Shown: in pieces, positions 49,829 through 58,272 of the stretch
Position numbering within the stretch: position 1 is the stretch's first letter
Layout of the letters: each line of letters starts with the position of its first letter
Assembly: GCF_902459745.1 (NCBI RefSeq)
Contig: NZ_CABPSJ010000007.1
Coordinates: 248,001 to 312,000, forward strand
Direction: 5' to 3'
Length of the DNA stretch: 64,000 bases
Source of the DNA: Pandoraea communis
GTDB taxonomy: Bacteria; Pseudomonadota; Gammaproteobacteria; Burkholderiales; Burkholderiaceae
Program-made: the position numbers and the translations under genes
Notes under the pieces: model-generated
The model's input: only the letters and a program-made list of their open reading frames with translations
Databases searched by the model: none
Told to the model about the DNA's origin: nothing

Positions 49829-50041
49829 ATGAGTACTGGCATCGTCAAGTGGTTCAATGACAACAGAGGTTTCGGCTTCATCACACCGGATGATGGAGGC
49901 GCAGATCTCTTCGCTCATTTTTCCGAAATCAACGCGGATAATCGCGAAGAATTTCGAACGCTGCAGGAAAACCAGCGCGTCTCCTTTAATGTTGTGCAAA
50001 GTCCGAAAGGACCACAGGCATCCAACATCAAGCCGGCCTGA
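49829..50041 (+). CDS. Cold-shock protein (CspA family)
   Basis: The 70-residue protein has the RNA-binding motifs [15 protein letters not shown] (RNP1) and DLFAHFSEI (RNP2), and the terminal [14 protein letters not shown] strand. It binds single-stranded RNA/DNA as a chaperone. [14 protein letters not shown] is a variant of the usual GFKTLKEGQ loop. AAGAGGTGATTT precedes the ATG. The long AT-rich leader suggests temperature- or stress-dependent translation. Confidence 0.95.
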   Translation: MSTGIVKWFNDNRGFGFITPDDGGADLFAHFSEINADNREEFRTLQENQRVSFNVVQSPKGPQASNIKPA

Positions 50042-50129
50042 CGCGCGGCCCGGTCAGGTCGCCCGAACCCAAGCACGCCTGTTCACAGCCCCTGACCGGA
50101 CGATGACAGATTTTCAAATGGGGATCACC

Positions 50130-50327
50130 ATGCTCTCCCTATCCAAGCAAGCCATCCTTGCTGCACTTCAGCACGTTTCAGGGCGTGATCCCGAGCCCTT
50201 GTCAGACGCCCTTACCGACGCACTGCTCGCTCGTGACCTCATTCAACGTGTTGGCAAACGCCTTGAGCCGACACAGTTCGGCAAGTCTTATAGCCGCGCC
50301 GCAAGCACGCTCCGGTGGCGGTGGTAG
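50130..50327 (+). CDS. Small hypothetical protein
   Basis: The 65-residue protein has no recognised family. It is helical, with two short amphipathic segments (LSLSKQAILAALQHV, LSDALTDALLARDLIQRV), and ends in a basic RAASTLRWRW. The start at 50130 is preferred because GGGGAT lies eight bases upstream; ATGs at 50103 and 50118 are alternatives. It is located 88 bp after the cold-shock gene, followed by a hairpin. Confidence 0.5.
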   Translation: MLSLSKQAILAALQHVSGRDPEPLSDALTDALLARDLIQRVGKRLEPTQFGKSYSRAASTLRWRW

Positions 50328-50330
50328 CCA

Positions 50331-50355
50331 CCGGCGTCTTCAATTCAGACGCCGG
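50331..50355 (+). terminator. Hairpin between two small genes
   Basis: CCGGCGTCT and AGACGCCGG form a perfect 9-bp stem with a 7-nt loop, directly behind the stop at 50327. No U-tract, so it may be an attenuator or mRNA-end structure. Confidence 0.5.
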
Positions 50356-50380
50356 TCGTGAATTACAAGTAGGAGAAGAC

Positions 50381-50458
50381 ATGATGGCTAGCATGTCCTG
50401 GTTCGTCGGCGCCGTAACGGTGGCCGTCCTGTTGCTGATCTACTGGGGAATGCGGTAG
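50381..50458 (+). CDS. Membrane miniprotein of 25 residues
   Basis: The frame MMASMSWFVGAVTVAVLLLI ends in YWGMR: one hydrophobic helix with a short basic C-terminus. A strong ribosome-binding site (TAGGAGAAGAC) precedes the ATG. It resembles small respiratory or stress membrane proteins in size but shows no specific match. Confidence 0.6.
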   Translation: MMASMSWFVGAVTVAVLLLIYWGMR

Positions 50459-50513
50459 ACGGTGCGGGAAAGTTATGCCTGCTCAGATAACGCGGGGCGC
50501 GAACGCGACATTA

Positions 50514-51599
50514 TCAGAACCGGTGTTGCACACCGATCTGAATACCCTGTGCGTCTGCGCCGGGATAGGCCACCGCAACCCCCGGTGTCGTCGATCCGGC
50601 AAGCGCATAAGAAGCACTGCCCTTGTTGAGCAACACCGCCCCGCTGGCATACAGCCACGTCCGCTTGGAGAGCCAGTAGGCGTACATCAGACCAATGTGA
50701 TCCGCATTGCGTGCTGCCGGAGTGCGGTCGTCGAGATGGGAATACACCAACGCCAACGATGATGCTTGGCTGAAGCGGTAAGCACCGGAAACGGTGTAGA
50801 CGTTTTTGTCCACGGAGCCGTCGCTTTGCTGCGCATGATGGAAACCGGCGAACAGCCGAACCATGCCGAAGTCGTAGGAACCTCCGCCGAAGAACGCCTT
50901 GAGCGTGCTCGCGTTGGTGGCACTGTCCACCGACTGGAAACCTACGCCCAAATCGACCGGACCGCGCGTGTAAGACGCCGTCAAATGGTAGTTATTGATG
51001 CCGCTGCGCGGCGTAGTGGCGGTATCACGCAATCCCAACATCGCCTGCGCCGAGAACCCTGCGATATCGGGGGTTCCGTAGTAGATGGCGTTGCTCGCGC
51101 GCACCGACAACGTGGCGAAGCTGTTCAGCCCCGATGCGATCGTCGAGGCGCCGGTCGCATCGAACTTGCCTTCCAGCGGAACATACAATGGCGAATTCTG
51201 CCGCCCGAAACGCACTTCCCCCCAGCGGCCCGAAGCCCCGACCCACGCCTGACGATTGAAGGTCGACGTCGAATCGCTGGCCGTGCCGTTGTTCAGATTG
51301 AAACCGTTTTCCAGCGTGAAGTTGATGCGGTTTCCGCCGCCGATGTCCTCCGAGCCTTTCAGGCCGAAGCGAGAGCCGGTCTGTGCGCCGGAGAGCATAC
51401 GGTAGGTGCTTTGACTGCCGGAATGCGACCAGTCGAGCGAAAGGTCGAGCAGGCCGTAGAGCGTCACGCTGGATGTCTGCGCGTGTGCTATCGGCGACGC
51501 CGCAAGGCTGATGGTAAGGGCCAGCACGGCGAGTGTGGTGCGCAGGGGCGAGGCTGTCCCCGCCTGCGGACGTGCGAGCGTGTGATTTTTCTGGGTCAT
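50514..51599 (-). CDS. Gram-negative general porin
   Basis: The 361-residue protein has a signal peptide (LAVLALTISLAASPIAHA, cleavage before QTSSVTLYG) and the classical Burkholderiales porin start SSVTLYGLLDLSLDW. It carries GSRFGLKGSEDIGGGNRINFTLENGFN and the loop-3 motif FGRQNSPLY, and the C-terminal phenylalanine GVQHRF required for outer-membrane assembly. It forms a trimeric 16-strand channel. The ribosome-binding site is weak. It lies 129 bp behind the sulfonate-binding protein gene on the same strand and may serve that uptake route. Confidence 0.95.
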   Translation of the reverse strand: MTQKNHTLARPQAGTASPLRTTLAVLALTISLAASPIAHAQTSSVTLYGLLDLSLDWSHSGSQSTYRMLSGAQTGSRFGLKGSEDIGGGNRINFTLENGFNLNNGTASDSTSTFNRQAWVGASGRWGEVRFGRQNSPLYVPLEGKFDATGASTIASGLNSFATLSVRASNAIYYGTPDIAGFSAQAMLGLRDTATTPRSGINNYHLTASYTRGPVDLGVGFQSVDSATNASTLKAFFGGGSYDFGMVRLFAGFHHAQQSDGSVDKNVYTVSGAYRFSQASSLALVYSHLDDRTPAARNADHIGLMYAYWLSKRTWLYASGAVLLNKGSASYALAGSTTPGVAVAYPGADAQGIQIGVQHRF

Positions 51600-51728
51600 G
51601 TCGAGTGTTCGCCGATCGATGTCGGCTTATGGCATTGAGAGGAAGTTCGCACGCGCCCGGCGGTCCCCCGTAGGGGACGTCGAGGTCGACCGGAAACGCC
51701 GGGCAATGCTGCGTGCTGTGGAATCGGT

Positions 51729-52733
51729 TCAGTCGGCGAGTGTCGCGATATGCGCCCTCACATCGGGCTGCGTGGCAATGATCCGGTTATCTACGTACCA
51801 GCGAGCGACGCGCTCGATACGCGTTGCATCGTCAGGCAGCACGGCGCGCAGCGGCGACACGTTGTTCTCACCGAGCTTGTCTGCCAGTGCGGGCGGCAGA
51901 TTCAATTCGGCCGCCCAGATCTTTCCGGCTTCTCGCGGGTGGGCGGCGGTCCAGATGTTTTCGTCGCGAAGCACGCGCAGCACGGTTCTCACGACTTCCG
52001 GATGCGCCTTCAGATAATCCTGACGCACGAAATAGCCCACGGCGTTGTCCGAGCCAATGGCGACACCGTCTGCCAGTACACGCGCGTGATAGTTGCTTTT
52101 GGCAATCGAGAGGAAGGGGTCCCACGTCGCCCACGCGTCTACGCCACCGCCGACAAACGCGCTGCCGGTGTCGCTAGGCGACAGATAACGGCGCCTGACG
52201 GTATCCGGCGCGATGCCACTTTTGACTAGCGCGCGCACCAGCAGATACTCGCCGGTGCCGCCCTTGTTGACGGCGACCTGTTTGCCAGCAAGATCGGCAA
52301 GCGAACGAATCCCCGAATCCTGCGGCACCACAATGGCCTCGTTATGCGCAGTCATGGGTTGATAGCCGAAAATCGCCATCGGAACGCCGGCGGCAATAGA
52401 CGTCACGAACGACGTGGAACTGCCGCTCGTCAGATCGACGGCATCGGCGTTAAGCGCTTCGAACGCCGGTGCGGCCGCAGGAAATGGGCCGGCCCAAACG
52501 ACCTTGACGCCCTGCCCGGCCAGCGCTTTGTCGAGTGAGCCCTTGGCTTTGGCGAGCGTCAGATCCGAGGTTCCCTTGAGATAGGCGATGCGCAAGGTCA
52601 CACTGCCGGCGCGAGTTTGTGCACTGGCGGGGGCAGGCATCGTCGCGAGCGTCATCGCGGCGAGCGCCGCCACAACGGCGAAACGCTCCCCCGTGCGCCG
52701 GAAATACCGGCGGACGTCGAAAATGAAGTTCAT
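51729..52733 (-). CDS. ssuA: Aliphatic sulfonate-type ABC substrate-binding protein
   Basis: The 334-residue protein has a signal peptide (FAVVAALAAMTLATMPAPASA-Q) and an SsuA/TauA-like fold: LRIAYLKGTSDLTLAKAKG, DAVDLTSGSSTSFVTSIAAGVP, DLAGKQVAVNKGGTGEYLL and FVGGGVDAWATWDPF. It would capture sulfonates in the periplasm. No ABC ATPase or permease gene is in the window, so its transporter partners must be elsewhere. It follows the SsuD-like gene by 32 bp in the same operon. Confidence 0.9.
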   Translation of the reverse strand: MNFIFDVRRYFRRTGERFAVVAALAAMTLATMPAPASAQTRAGSVTLRIAYLKGTSDLTLAKAKGSLDKALAGQGVKVVWAGPFPAAAPAFEALNADAVDLTSGSSTSFVTSIAAGVPMAIFGYQPMTAHNEAIVVPQDSGIRSLADLAGKQVAVNKGGTGEYLLVRALVKSGIAPDTVRRRYLSPSDTGSAFVGGGVDAWATWDPFLSIAKSNYHARVLADGVAIGSDNAVGYFVRQDYLKAHPEVVRTVLRVLRDENIWTAAHPREAGKIWAAELNLPPALADKLGENNVSPLRAVLPDDATRIERVARWYVDNRIIATQPDVRAHIATLAD

Positions 52734-52765
52734 GCTAAATCCCGGTTGAGTGGAGCGATGCGCCT

Positions 52766-53905
52766 TCAGGGGTGCGCAGGCGTGGTGAGCGTGGACGGAT
52801 CTCGATCGAACAACGTTGACCAGGTAAATGTTTTCTCGGCCGTTTCGCGGCGGCGAACAGGCAAACGCGGCAATACCTGCTCCGCAAACCGATACGATTC
52901 TTCGAGCAGCGGCAGCCCCGACAGAATGAAGGTGTCAATGCCTCGCGACGCGTAATCGTTGAGTGTCGCGACAACGGTCTCCGGCGAGCCCACAATCGCG
53001 GTACCCGGTCCCGGCCGCACAAGGCCCAGTCCCGACCAAAGGTTCGGCGCGATTTCCAGATCCCGTGCGCGCGCGGGTCGCCTGCCTTGATGGAGCGCAC
53101 TCATGCGTCGCTGGCCCACGGAGTCGCTGCCGCCGACAAACCGTTGATTCGCGGCGATGGCGTCGTCGTCCATCAGGCTCAACAGGCGATCCGCCTCTGC
53201 CCAGGCAGCCTCGTCGGTATCGCGAAGAATGACGTAGAGACGCACGCCGTGCGACAGGCTTCGTCCGTAGTGCGCCGCGCGGGCATTCACATGCCGAACC
53301 CGTTGTTCGATCTCATCCGGCGTCTCGCCCCATGACAGATAGGTGTCGACATGTTTAGCGGCGACTTCGATGGCCGGCTCGGATGAACCGCCGAACCACA
53401 GTGGGGGGATGGGAATCGACTTCCCCGCAGGCAGCGCGAGCTTCGCCCCCTCCACGCTGAAGTACTTGCCTTGATAGGTCACGGTTTCACCGGCGAAAAG
53501 ACGTTTGAAGATCGTGAGGTATTCGTCGGCCATCAGATAGCGTTCGTCATGCGCGATGGACATGCCATAGGCCCCGAGCATCTTGGCGTCGCCCGACACG
53601 ACGTTGAGCAGCAACCGCCCTTTGGAGAACTCCTGAAATGTGGCCGCCATTTTCGCGAGCAACGTGGGCTGTATGAGTCCAGGGTGGATGGCGAGCAGGA
53701 AGTTCATGTCCTCGGTGTACGGTAGCAGCGAGCTACCCAGCACCCAGACGTCGTGCGCGCCGGTGGCAAACAGCGCACCGGTAAAACCGAGATGGTCATA
53801 GCCGCGAGCCAGTTGCTGGAGGTAACGATAGTTGATCGTACGGGCACCGTCCGTCGTCCACGGCGCGTGTCCATCCGGCGCGGTGAGATACCAATAAACG
53901 TTCAT
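52766..53905 (-). CDS. ssuD: FMNH2-dependent alkanesulfonate monooxygenase, SsuD-like
   Basis: The 379-residue luciferase-like monooxygenase (E. coli SsuD, 381) starts MNVYWYLTAPDGHAPWTTDG. It shows TRLA-type and flavin-binding signatures (LPYTEDMNFLLAIHPG, FSKGRLLLNVVSGD, PPLWFGGSSEPAI) and GTAIVGSPETVVATL. It cleaves sulfonates to aldehyde and sulfite with a separate flavin reductase, which is not encoded here. The start at 53905 fits the family; the frame opens 72 codons earlier, and the ribosome-binding site is weak. It is the middle gene of a three-gene operon. Confidence 0.92.
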   Translation of the reverse strand: MNVYWYLTAPDGHAPWTTDGARTINYRYLQQLARGYDHLGFTGALFATGAHDVWVLGSSLLPYTEDMNFLLAIHPGLIQPTLLAKMAATFQEFSKGRLLLNVVSGDAKMLGAYGMSIAHDERYLMADEYLTIFKRLFAGETVTYQGKYFSVEGAKLALPAGKSIPIPPLWFGGSSEPAIEVAAKHVDTYLSWGETPDEIEQRVRHVNARAAHYGRSLSHGVRLYVILRDTDEAAWAEADRLLSLMDDDAIAANQRFVGGSDSVGQRRMSALHQGRRPARARDLEIAPNLWSGLGLVRPGPGTAIVGSPETVVATLNDYASRGIDTFILSGLPLLEESYRFAEQVLPRLPVRRRETAEKTFTWSTLFDRDPSTLTTPAHP

Positions 53906-53937
53906 TGCAAAATCCGTGTAGCCAAGAGGGAAGATAT

Positions 53938-54834
53938 TCAGTGCGCGCAAGCCGCTGACGAGAAATTCAATGGCGCAGATGGCGCCGCTTGCCAGATATC
54001 CAGCGCATGCGACAAATCGCCGTGGCGATGAAGCAGATCGGCCTCGCTTTGCTGCTCGGCATAGAAAGCACCGTCGCAGGCTTGCAGTTGCCAGTCGCGC
54101 GCCGCCAGTGAAGTGCGCCACGAGGCAGCGTCTGCGCCCGAAATCCCGGCGTTGGCGAGTCGCTCGGCATAAGGCGCGGGATGGTTCGCGACATCCTGGC
54201 CCAACGCGCTCAGCGCCGAGAACACGGCGTCGAGGGTTGCGCGGTGGCGCTCGACGGCGTCACGATGGGCCCAAAACACCGAACGGTTAGGCACATAAGC
54301 ACCGATATCCGTCAGCACGCGCCACCGGGGGAATTCGTCGCGCACTCGCGAAAGCCAGGGGGCCATGGCGACCCACGCGTCGACCCGCCCCTCGTCAAGC
54401 GCGCGGTAGGCATCCGCGGGTGCCAGCTCGACACGTTCGACGTCGCGTAACGACAGGCCCTCGCGCTCGAGCGCGGCAGCCAGAAAGGAGGTGTGAAAAG
54501 AACCATCGAGCAAAGCGATACGGCGACCGGCCAGTGCCGATACATTGACCGGCGCGTCAGAGCCGCGAACCACAATAGCCCCATTCGCGCCCCGCGGCGC
54601 CGACGCCGCAACGTAGGCAAGCGGCACGCCGTCATGCTGTGCGAGCAACGGCGGCGTCGAACCGGTGCCGCCTACATCGATGACATCACCGGCGATCAGG
54701 CGGCCGGTATCACGCCCTTCACGGTAAGCCACGAACTGCACGTCAGGCACGTTCGCCGGCCAACGATCCGGCCACGTCAGCGCAGCCAGTTGCAGATGCA
54801 GATTGTTCGGATGTACCCCGACGCGCAATGTCAT
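53938..54834 (-). CDS. Sulfonate-type substrate-binding protein lacking a signal peptide
   Basis: The 298-residue protein begins MTLRVGVHPNNLHLQLAALT directly with the first beta-strand of the periplasmic-binding fold. It has DVIDVGGTGSTPPLLAQ and LDEGRVDAWVAMAPW like SsuA-type proteins. A GGAGG motif seven bases before ATG 54834 fixes the start, and the 23 codons upstream in frame do not encode a signal peptide. It may act in the cytoplasm, for example as a ligand-binding or enzyme-associated protein. It is the first gene of the operon, divergent from the S24-like repressor. Confidence 0.85.
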   Translation of the reverse strand: MTLRVGVHPNNLHLQLAALTWPDRWPANVPDVQFVAYREGRDTGRLIAGDVIDVGGTGSTPPLLAQHDGVPLAYVAASAPRGANGAIVVRGSDAPVNVSALAGRRIALLDGSFHTSFLAAALEREGLSLRDVERVELAPADAYRALDEGRVDAWVAMAPWLSRVRDEFPRWRVLTDIGAYVPNRSVFWAHRDAVERHRATLDAVFSALSALGQDVANHPAPYAERLANAGISGADAASWRTSLAARDWQLQACDGAFYAEQQSEADLLHRHGDLSHALDIWQAAPSAPLNFSSAACAH

Positions 54835-54949
54835 CGCCGGGCCTCCGCGTCTCGTGTGCCGCGATACGTTGGGGTTAGCCCCATTTATTCTCTCCTTGGT
54901 CACCTAAGCATGTTGCAACACCGTCGTTGCGCTATCATCATGTAACGAA

Positions 54950-55013
54950 AATTCGCTATTGGATGATTTTATTGCCCTATAGCGAATTGTCTTAATGATA
55001 TTTTTCGCTATAG
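54950..55013. promoter_or_regulatory. Operator array and divergent promoters between the sulfonate operon and repressor
   Basis: AATTCGCTAT (54950-54959) and ATAGCGAATT (54979-54988) form a perfect 10-bp inverted repeat. A third copy, TTCGCTATAG, lies at 55004-55013. They overlap a predicted plus-strand promoter (TTGTCT 54987-54992, 16 bp, TATAGT 55009-55014) and a minus-strand one (AAGACA 54993-54988, 16 bp, TAAAAT 54971-54966). This layout suggests control of both the repressor and the ssu-type operon. Confidence 0.65.
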
Positions 55014-55061
55014 TTATCGCGACAGCGGGATATTGCTCCCGAACAGCGGCGGGAGAGACAC

Positions 55062-55760
55062 ATGACGAAAGCGGACAAGGCGGCGATCTACGGCGGCAAT
55101 GCCGGAGCTTCCGCGCACGACACCGATGACGACTTCATCGCACGGTTGCGTTTGCTGATCGAGCGTGCTGGCAATGCGAGCGCGCTGGTGCGCCAGGCGG
55201 GAATCTCACCGAGCGGATTTCAGAAGTACCTCGGAGGTGCAGAGCCCTCACGCCGCGTATTGATGGCGCTGGCCGAGGCCGGAGGCGTGACGCTGGAGTG
55301 GCTAATCACGGGGCGCGGCGCGATGGAGGCGGCGGTTCGTGACAGCTGGCCGGAAAACCATCTGACGCTTTTACCGCTTTACCGTGGAGATGACGCGGAC
55401 TGCGCCGTCCCGCAGGTGATGCCAGAGAAATTGGTGCAACTGGCGTTTTGCCAGGAGTGGCTTGCACGCCACGGATACGATCCGGCCCATTTGGCGACGA
55501 TGCGTGTCGAGGGCAACGCCATGTCGCCGACGTTCCGCACGGGAGACACGCTCGTCGTCGATCGACAGGTCGCAAGTCCGGCTGATGGCGAGGTCTACGT
55601 GCTACGCGATGGCGGCGATCTGCTCATCAAACGCTTGCAGCGGCAGCTTGGCGGCATGGTGTCGCTCACATCGGACAACGCCCGGTACGCGCCCATTCAA
55701 GCACCGCTGGAAAGCCTGAACATCGTTGGGCGAGTGATCTGGCGTGGCACGTTGCTGTAA
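55062..55760 (+). CDS. HTH/S24 CI-like repressor with a mutated catalytic serine
   Basis: The 232-residue protein has an N-terminal helix-turn-helix (about 25-85; LVRQAGISPSGFQKYLGG) and a C-terminal LexA/CI S24 domain (about 120-230) with TSDNARYAPI. The catalytic lysine K190 (LLIKRL) is present, but the nucleophile motif G-D-S-M reads G-N-A-M (A153), so RecA-type self-cleavage should be impossible. GGGAGAGACAC precedes the ATG. It probably binds the TTCGCTATA array just upstream. No phage gene surrounds it. A ligand-responsive or stable repressor of sulfonate genes is inferred. Confidence 0.88.
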   Translation: MTKADKAAIYGGNAGASAHDTDDDFIARLRLLIERAGNASALVRQAGISPSGFQKYLGGAEPSRRVLMALAEAGGVTLEWLITGRGAMEAAVRDSWPENHLTLLPLYRGDDADCAVPQVMPEKLVQLAFCQEWLARHGYDPAHLATMRVEGNAMSPTFRTGDTLVVDRQVASPADGEVYVLRDGGDLLIKRLQRQLGGMVSLTSDNARYAPIQAPLESLNIVGRVIWRGTLL

Positions 55761-55817
55761 AGCCGGTGCCCAGTTTGCCACCAGGCGTCTATCCGCCAAT
55801 CGCCGAACGATGCTCAC

Positions 55818-56543
55818 TCATTCTGCCGTGCGGTTGACGATGCTATCGATTTCCGTTTTCGTGATGCCGTGCTTCGCCATACGGGTGCGGTGATCGGCCG
55901 AACCCAGATACTGGCGCAATTGACCGTTCACTGCGTTCAATAGCGTCTGGTTGTCTCTCTTGAAGGAGAACGCCCCGACCGGTGCGCTATCGCTCGCCGC
56001 TGCTTCGTGCGCAACGGCTTCGAGTTCCCGGTGCGCGGCGACGATTTCCCGATTGCCGAGCGCTGTGGCCGCATACGTATCGATCTCTCCGGCGAGAAGC
56101 GCCGCCACAGCATCGGATTGACGCTTGAAGGTCACGATCCGTTTATCCGGCACCCCCGCACTCATGGCCGTGTCACGCTGCACGGTCCCGGCGACGAGGC
56201 CGAGGATTGCATCGCTACGTGCCGCCACGCTTTCGTAGCGGGTGAGCGCCTTCGGATTGCCGTGTCGAACGACAAAGCCGTCGCTCAAGGCCCAAACCGG
56301 CAGGCTGAAGGCAACGGACCGCGCCCGCTCGGCAGAGACGAACAAGGGCACGGTCATATCCCACCGCCCGTCTTGCACCCCCGCCAGCAGTTCCTCGAAC
56401 ATCGTCAGCACAAACTCGACGTCCGACGCACCGATCGTGCGAAGCGTCACGTCGGCCAACTCGATGTCGGCACCGGTAGCGCGATTGTCCGACCCCGTCC
56501 AGTAGAACGGGGGCTCCTCGATATAGGCGACTCTGACTTTCAT
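55818..56543 (-). CDS. Family 3 solute-binding-like protein lacking a signal peptide
   Basis: The 241-residue protein begins MKVRVAYIEEPPFYWTGSDN and follows the SBP_bac_3 amino-acid-binding fold: GADIELADVTLRTIG, DMTVPLFVSAERARSVAFS, GTVQRDTAMSAGVPDKRI and GEIDTYAATALGNREI. No signal peptide is encoded; upstream codons give none. AAGGACACCC lies 11 bases before the ATG. It may be cytoplasmic or use a misplaced start. It is convergent to the S24-like repressor. Confidence 0.8.
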   Translation of the reverse strand: MKVRVAYIEEPPFYWTGSDNRATGADIELADVTLRTIGASDVEFVLTMFEELLAGVQDGRWDMTVPLFVSAERARSVAFSLPVWALSDGFVVRHGNPKALTRYESVAARSDAILGLVAGTVQRDTAMSAGVPDKRIVTFKRQSDAVAALLAGEIDTYAATALGNREIVAAHRELEAVAHEAAASDSAPVGAFSFKRDNQTLLNAVNGQLRQYLGSADHRTRMAKHGITKTEIDSIVNRTAE

Positions 56544-56732
56544 GGGGATGGGTGTCCTTCAAGGGGGAACCGGGAGCTTACCGGCGCAGACAAGCCGCCA
56601 TAAACGGCGACAAGGTCGACAGCGCCGCGCCGAGGCGCTCGGGCGGCAGATAGCCGAAACCGAGACGAAACTCGCGGCGGCTCGCTCTGAACCAATCGCC
56701 GCAATTGGCACGCCGGATGCCAGCCTAACAGG

Positions 56733-57950
56733 TCAAAGGGAGGTGATATTGCCGGAAGCCAACTCGCTTGACCCTGTCGGGAGACGTCTCCATTCGCGGG
56801 CGTCCACTGCCGGAGCAACCATGACGCAATTTCTGCCGTTCGCCTTGGCGGCATAGAGCGCGGCGTCGGCTCGCGCCATCACCGACGCGAGCGTGTCGCC
56901 CTCGCAGTACGCGTCAACGCCAGCGCTGAGTGTGGGCACCACCTCTTCTGCGCCCGGCACACACGACCCCGACGCGGCGACGATAGCACGCAGCCGGTCG
57001 ACAAGGCGCCCTGCCTCATCCTTTGTGGACGACGGCAGCAATAACGCAAACTCTTCGCCGCCAATGCGTCCTACCACATCGTCTTCGCGTACAGCGCGGG
57101 AAATCAGTGACGCCACGCGGGCAAGCGCGAGATCCCCCGCGGCATGCCCATATCGGTCGTTGATGCGCTTGAATTTATCGAGATCCAGAATGGCGATGGA
57201 GAATACGGTCTTTCTCGCCGCCGCCGCGTGGGCAACGGACTCGGCACGGGCGATGAAGGCCCGGCGTGTGAGCACCCCCGTCAGGTCGTCGAACGTCGCC
57301 AGACGCTCCATTCGATCCGACAGCCGGTCATGGGCCAGCAGCACCATACCGACCGACAAACATGGCAATGTCAGTGTCGCCATGCCAAGGAACATGACAT
57401 TCAGTGGTGTCGGCGCCAGAAATACGGTCTCATGGGCGAGCCCGAGCCCGTAAGAAATGGCACGAACGGCGTGTACCACAGCCCCAAGCGCTGCCGCAAT
57501 CGACACGAAGTAATAGGCGTACTTGGGACGACCCGGTGGCCGGTATTTCAGCACCGACCAGCCGATATGGAAGCGAACGTAGGCAATGAAGCCCGAAATC
57601 ATGGCGCTACGGGCATCGACGTGCGGCGAGACAAACGTCCAGTAGACCAGCATGACCAGAATAACGCCGAGGGCAACATACTCCCAGGCGACCGAGGCTC
57701 GTTGGTTCAGAAATTGCCGGAAGCCGCGCAGGCCGAGAAGCGAGGCGATGACCAACAGGCTGCTTGCCGTCACCACGGCAATGTCTGACGTTCCCGAAAG
57801 CAGCAGTGCGGAGGTAATGACCAGCAGTCCGCTTGCCACGCACCAAAGGCGCACCCCAGGGACTTGTGCCTGGAATAGCGAGCCCAGAACGGCCACGCTC
57901 ATGACGCACGATAGGATCGCAATGCTGATGAAGACTGCCGGGATAGACAT
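56733..57950 (-). CDS. Membrane-bound diguanylate cyclase (GGDEF)
   Basis: The 405-residue protein has six or seven hydrophobic segments (residues 1-215) followed by a GGDEF domain (about 235-400; DDLTGVLTRRAFIARAE, DLDKFKRINDRYGH, GGEEF). An inhibitory-site RxxD (REDD) lies five residues before GGEEF, so product feedback is expected. It makes cyclic di-GMP at the inner membrane. ATG 57950 fits the first helix (MSIPAVFISIAILSCVMS); no clear ribosome-binding site is seen. The minus-strand frame starts 82 codons earlier without domain content. Confidence 0.92.
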   Translation of the reverse strand: MSIPAVFISIAILSCVMSVAVLGSLFQAQVPGVRLWCVASGLLVITSALLLSGTSDIAVVTASSLLVIASLLGLRGFRQFLNQRASVAWEYVALGVILVMLVYWTFVSPHVDARSAMISGFIAYVRFHIGWSVLKYRPPGRPKYAYYFVSIAAALGAVVHAVRAISYGLGLAHETVFLAPTPLNVMFLGMATLTLPCLSVGMVLLAHDRLSDRMERLATFDDLTGVLTRRAFIARAESVAHAAAARKTVFSIAILDLDKFKRINDRYGHAAGDLALARVASLISRAVREDDVVGRIGGEEFALLLPSSTKDEAGRLVDRLRAIVAASGSCVPGAEEVVPTLSAGVDAYCEGDTLASVMARADAALYAAKANGRNCVMVAPAVDAREWRRLPTGSSELASGNITSL

Positions 57951-58272
57951 GAAAGCGTGACAGAGTTTTGGGTTCGCCTGCAGCCGCAGGGGCTGACATG
58001 TGCCCCCGCACCATCGATGGACGCCCGTATAAGGACCTCTATTATCGGCCGTTAAGCGCGTGCAGACGCCAGCATAGCCGAATTCGATGAGGACCAACGA
58101 CGTCGTTTTGATGCGCGACAAACAAGCCACACCTATTCGTGTCCGGCGTGGGCGCCAAAGCAACGACGTAACAGCGACGCACGCTTTGCCGTTCAACGTG
58201 CCGCCTATTCACAGGCCACCCGCCTGCCTTCGGAACTCGCCGGCGTTATGTCCATGACGTCTGTTACCGCTG
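57951..58272. other. Intergenic region
   Basis: The 322-bp stretch between the diguanylate cyclase start and the ABC exporter stop shows no supported gene. It should contain the cyclase promoter. Confidence 0.5.

Noticed and set aside
55062-55760. Prophage origin of the CI-like repressor locus
   Set aside because: No integrase, structural or other phage genes or attachment repeats are visible around it.
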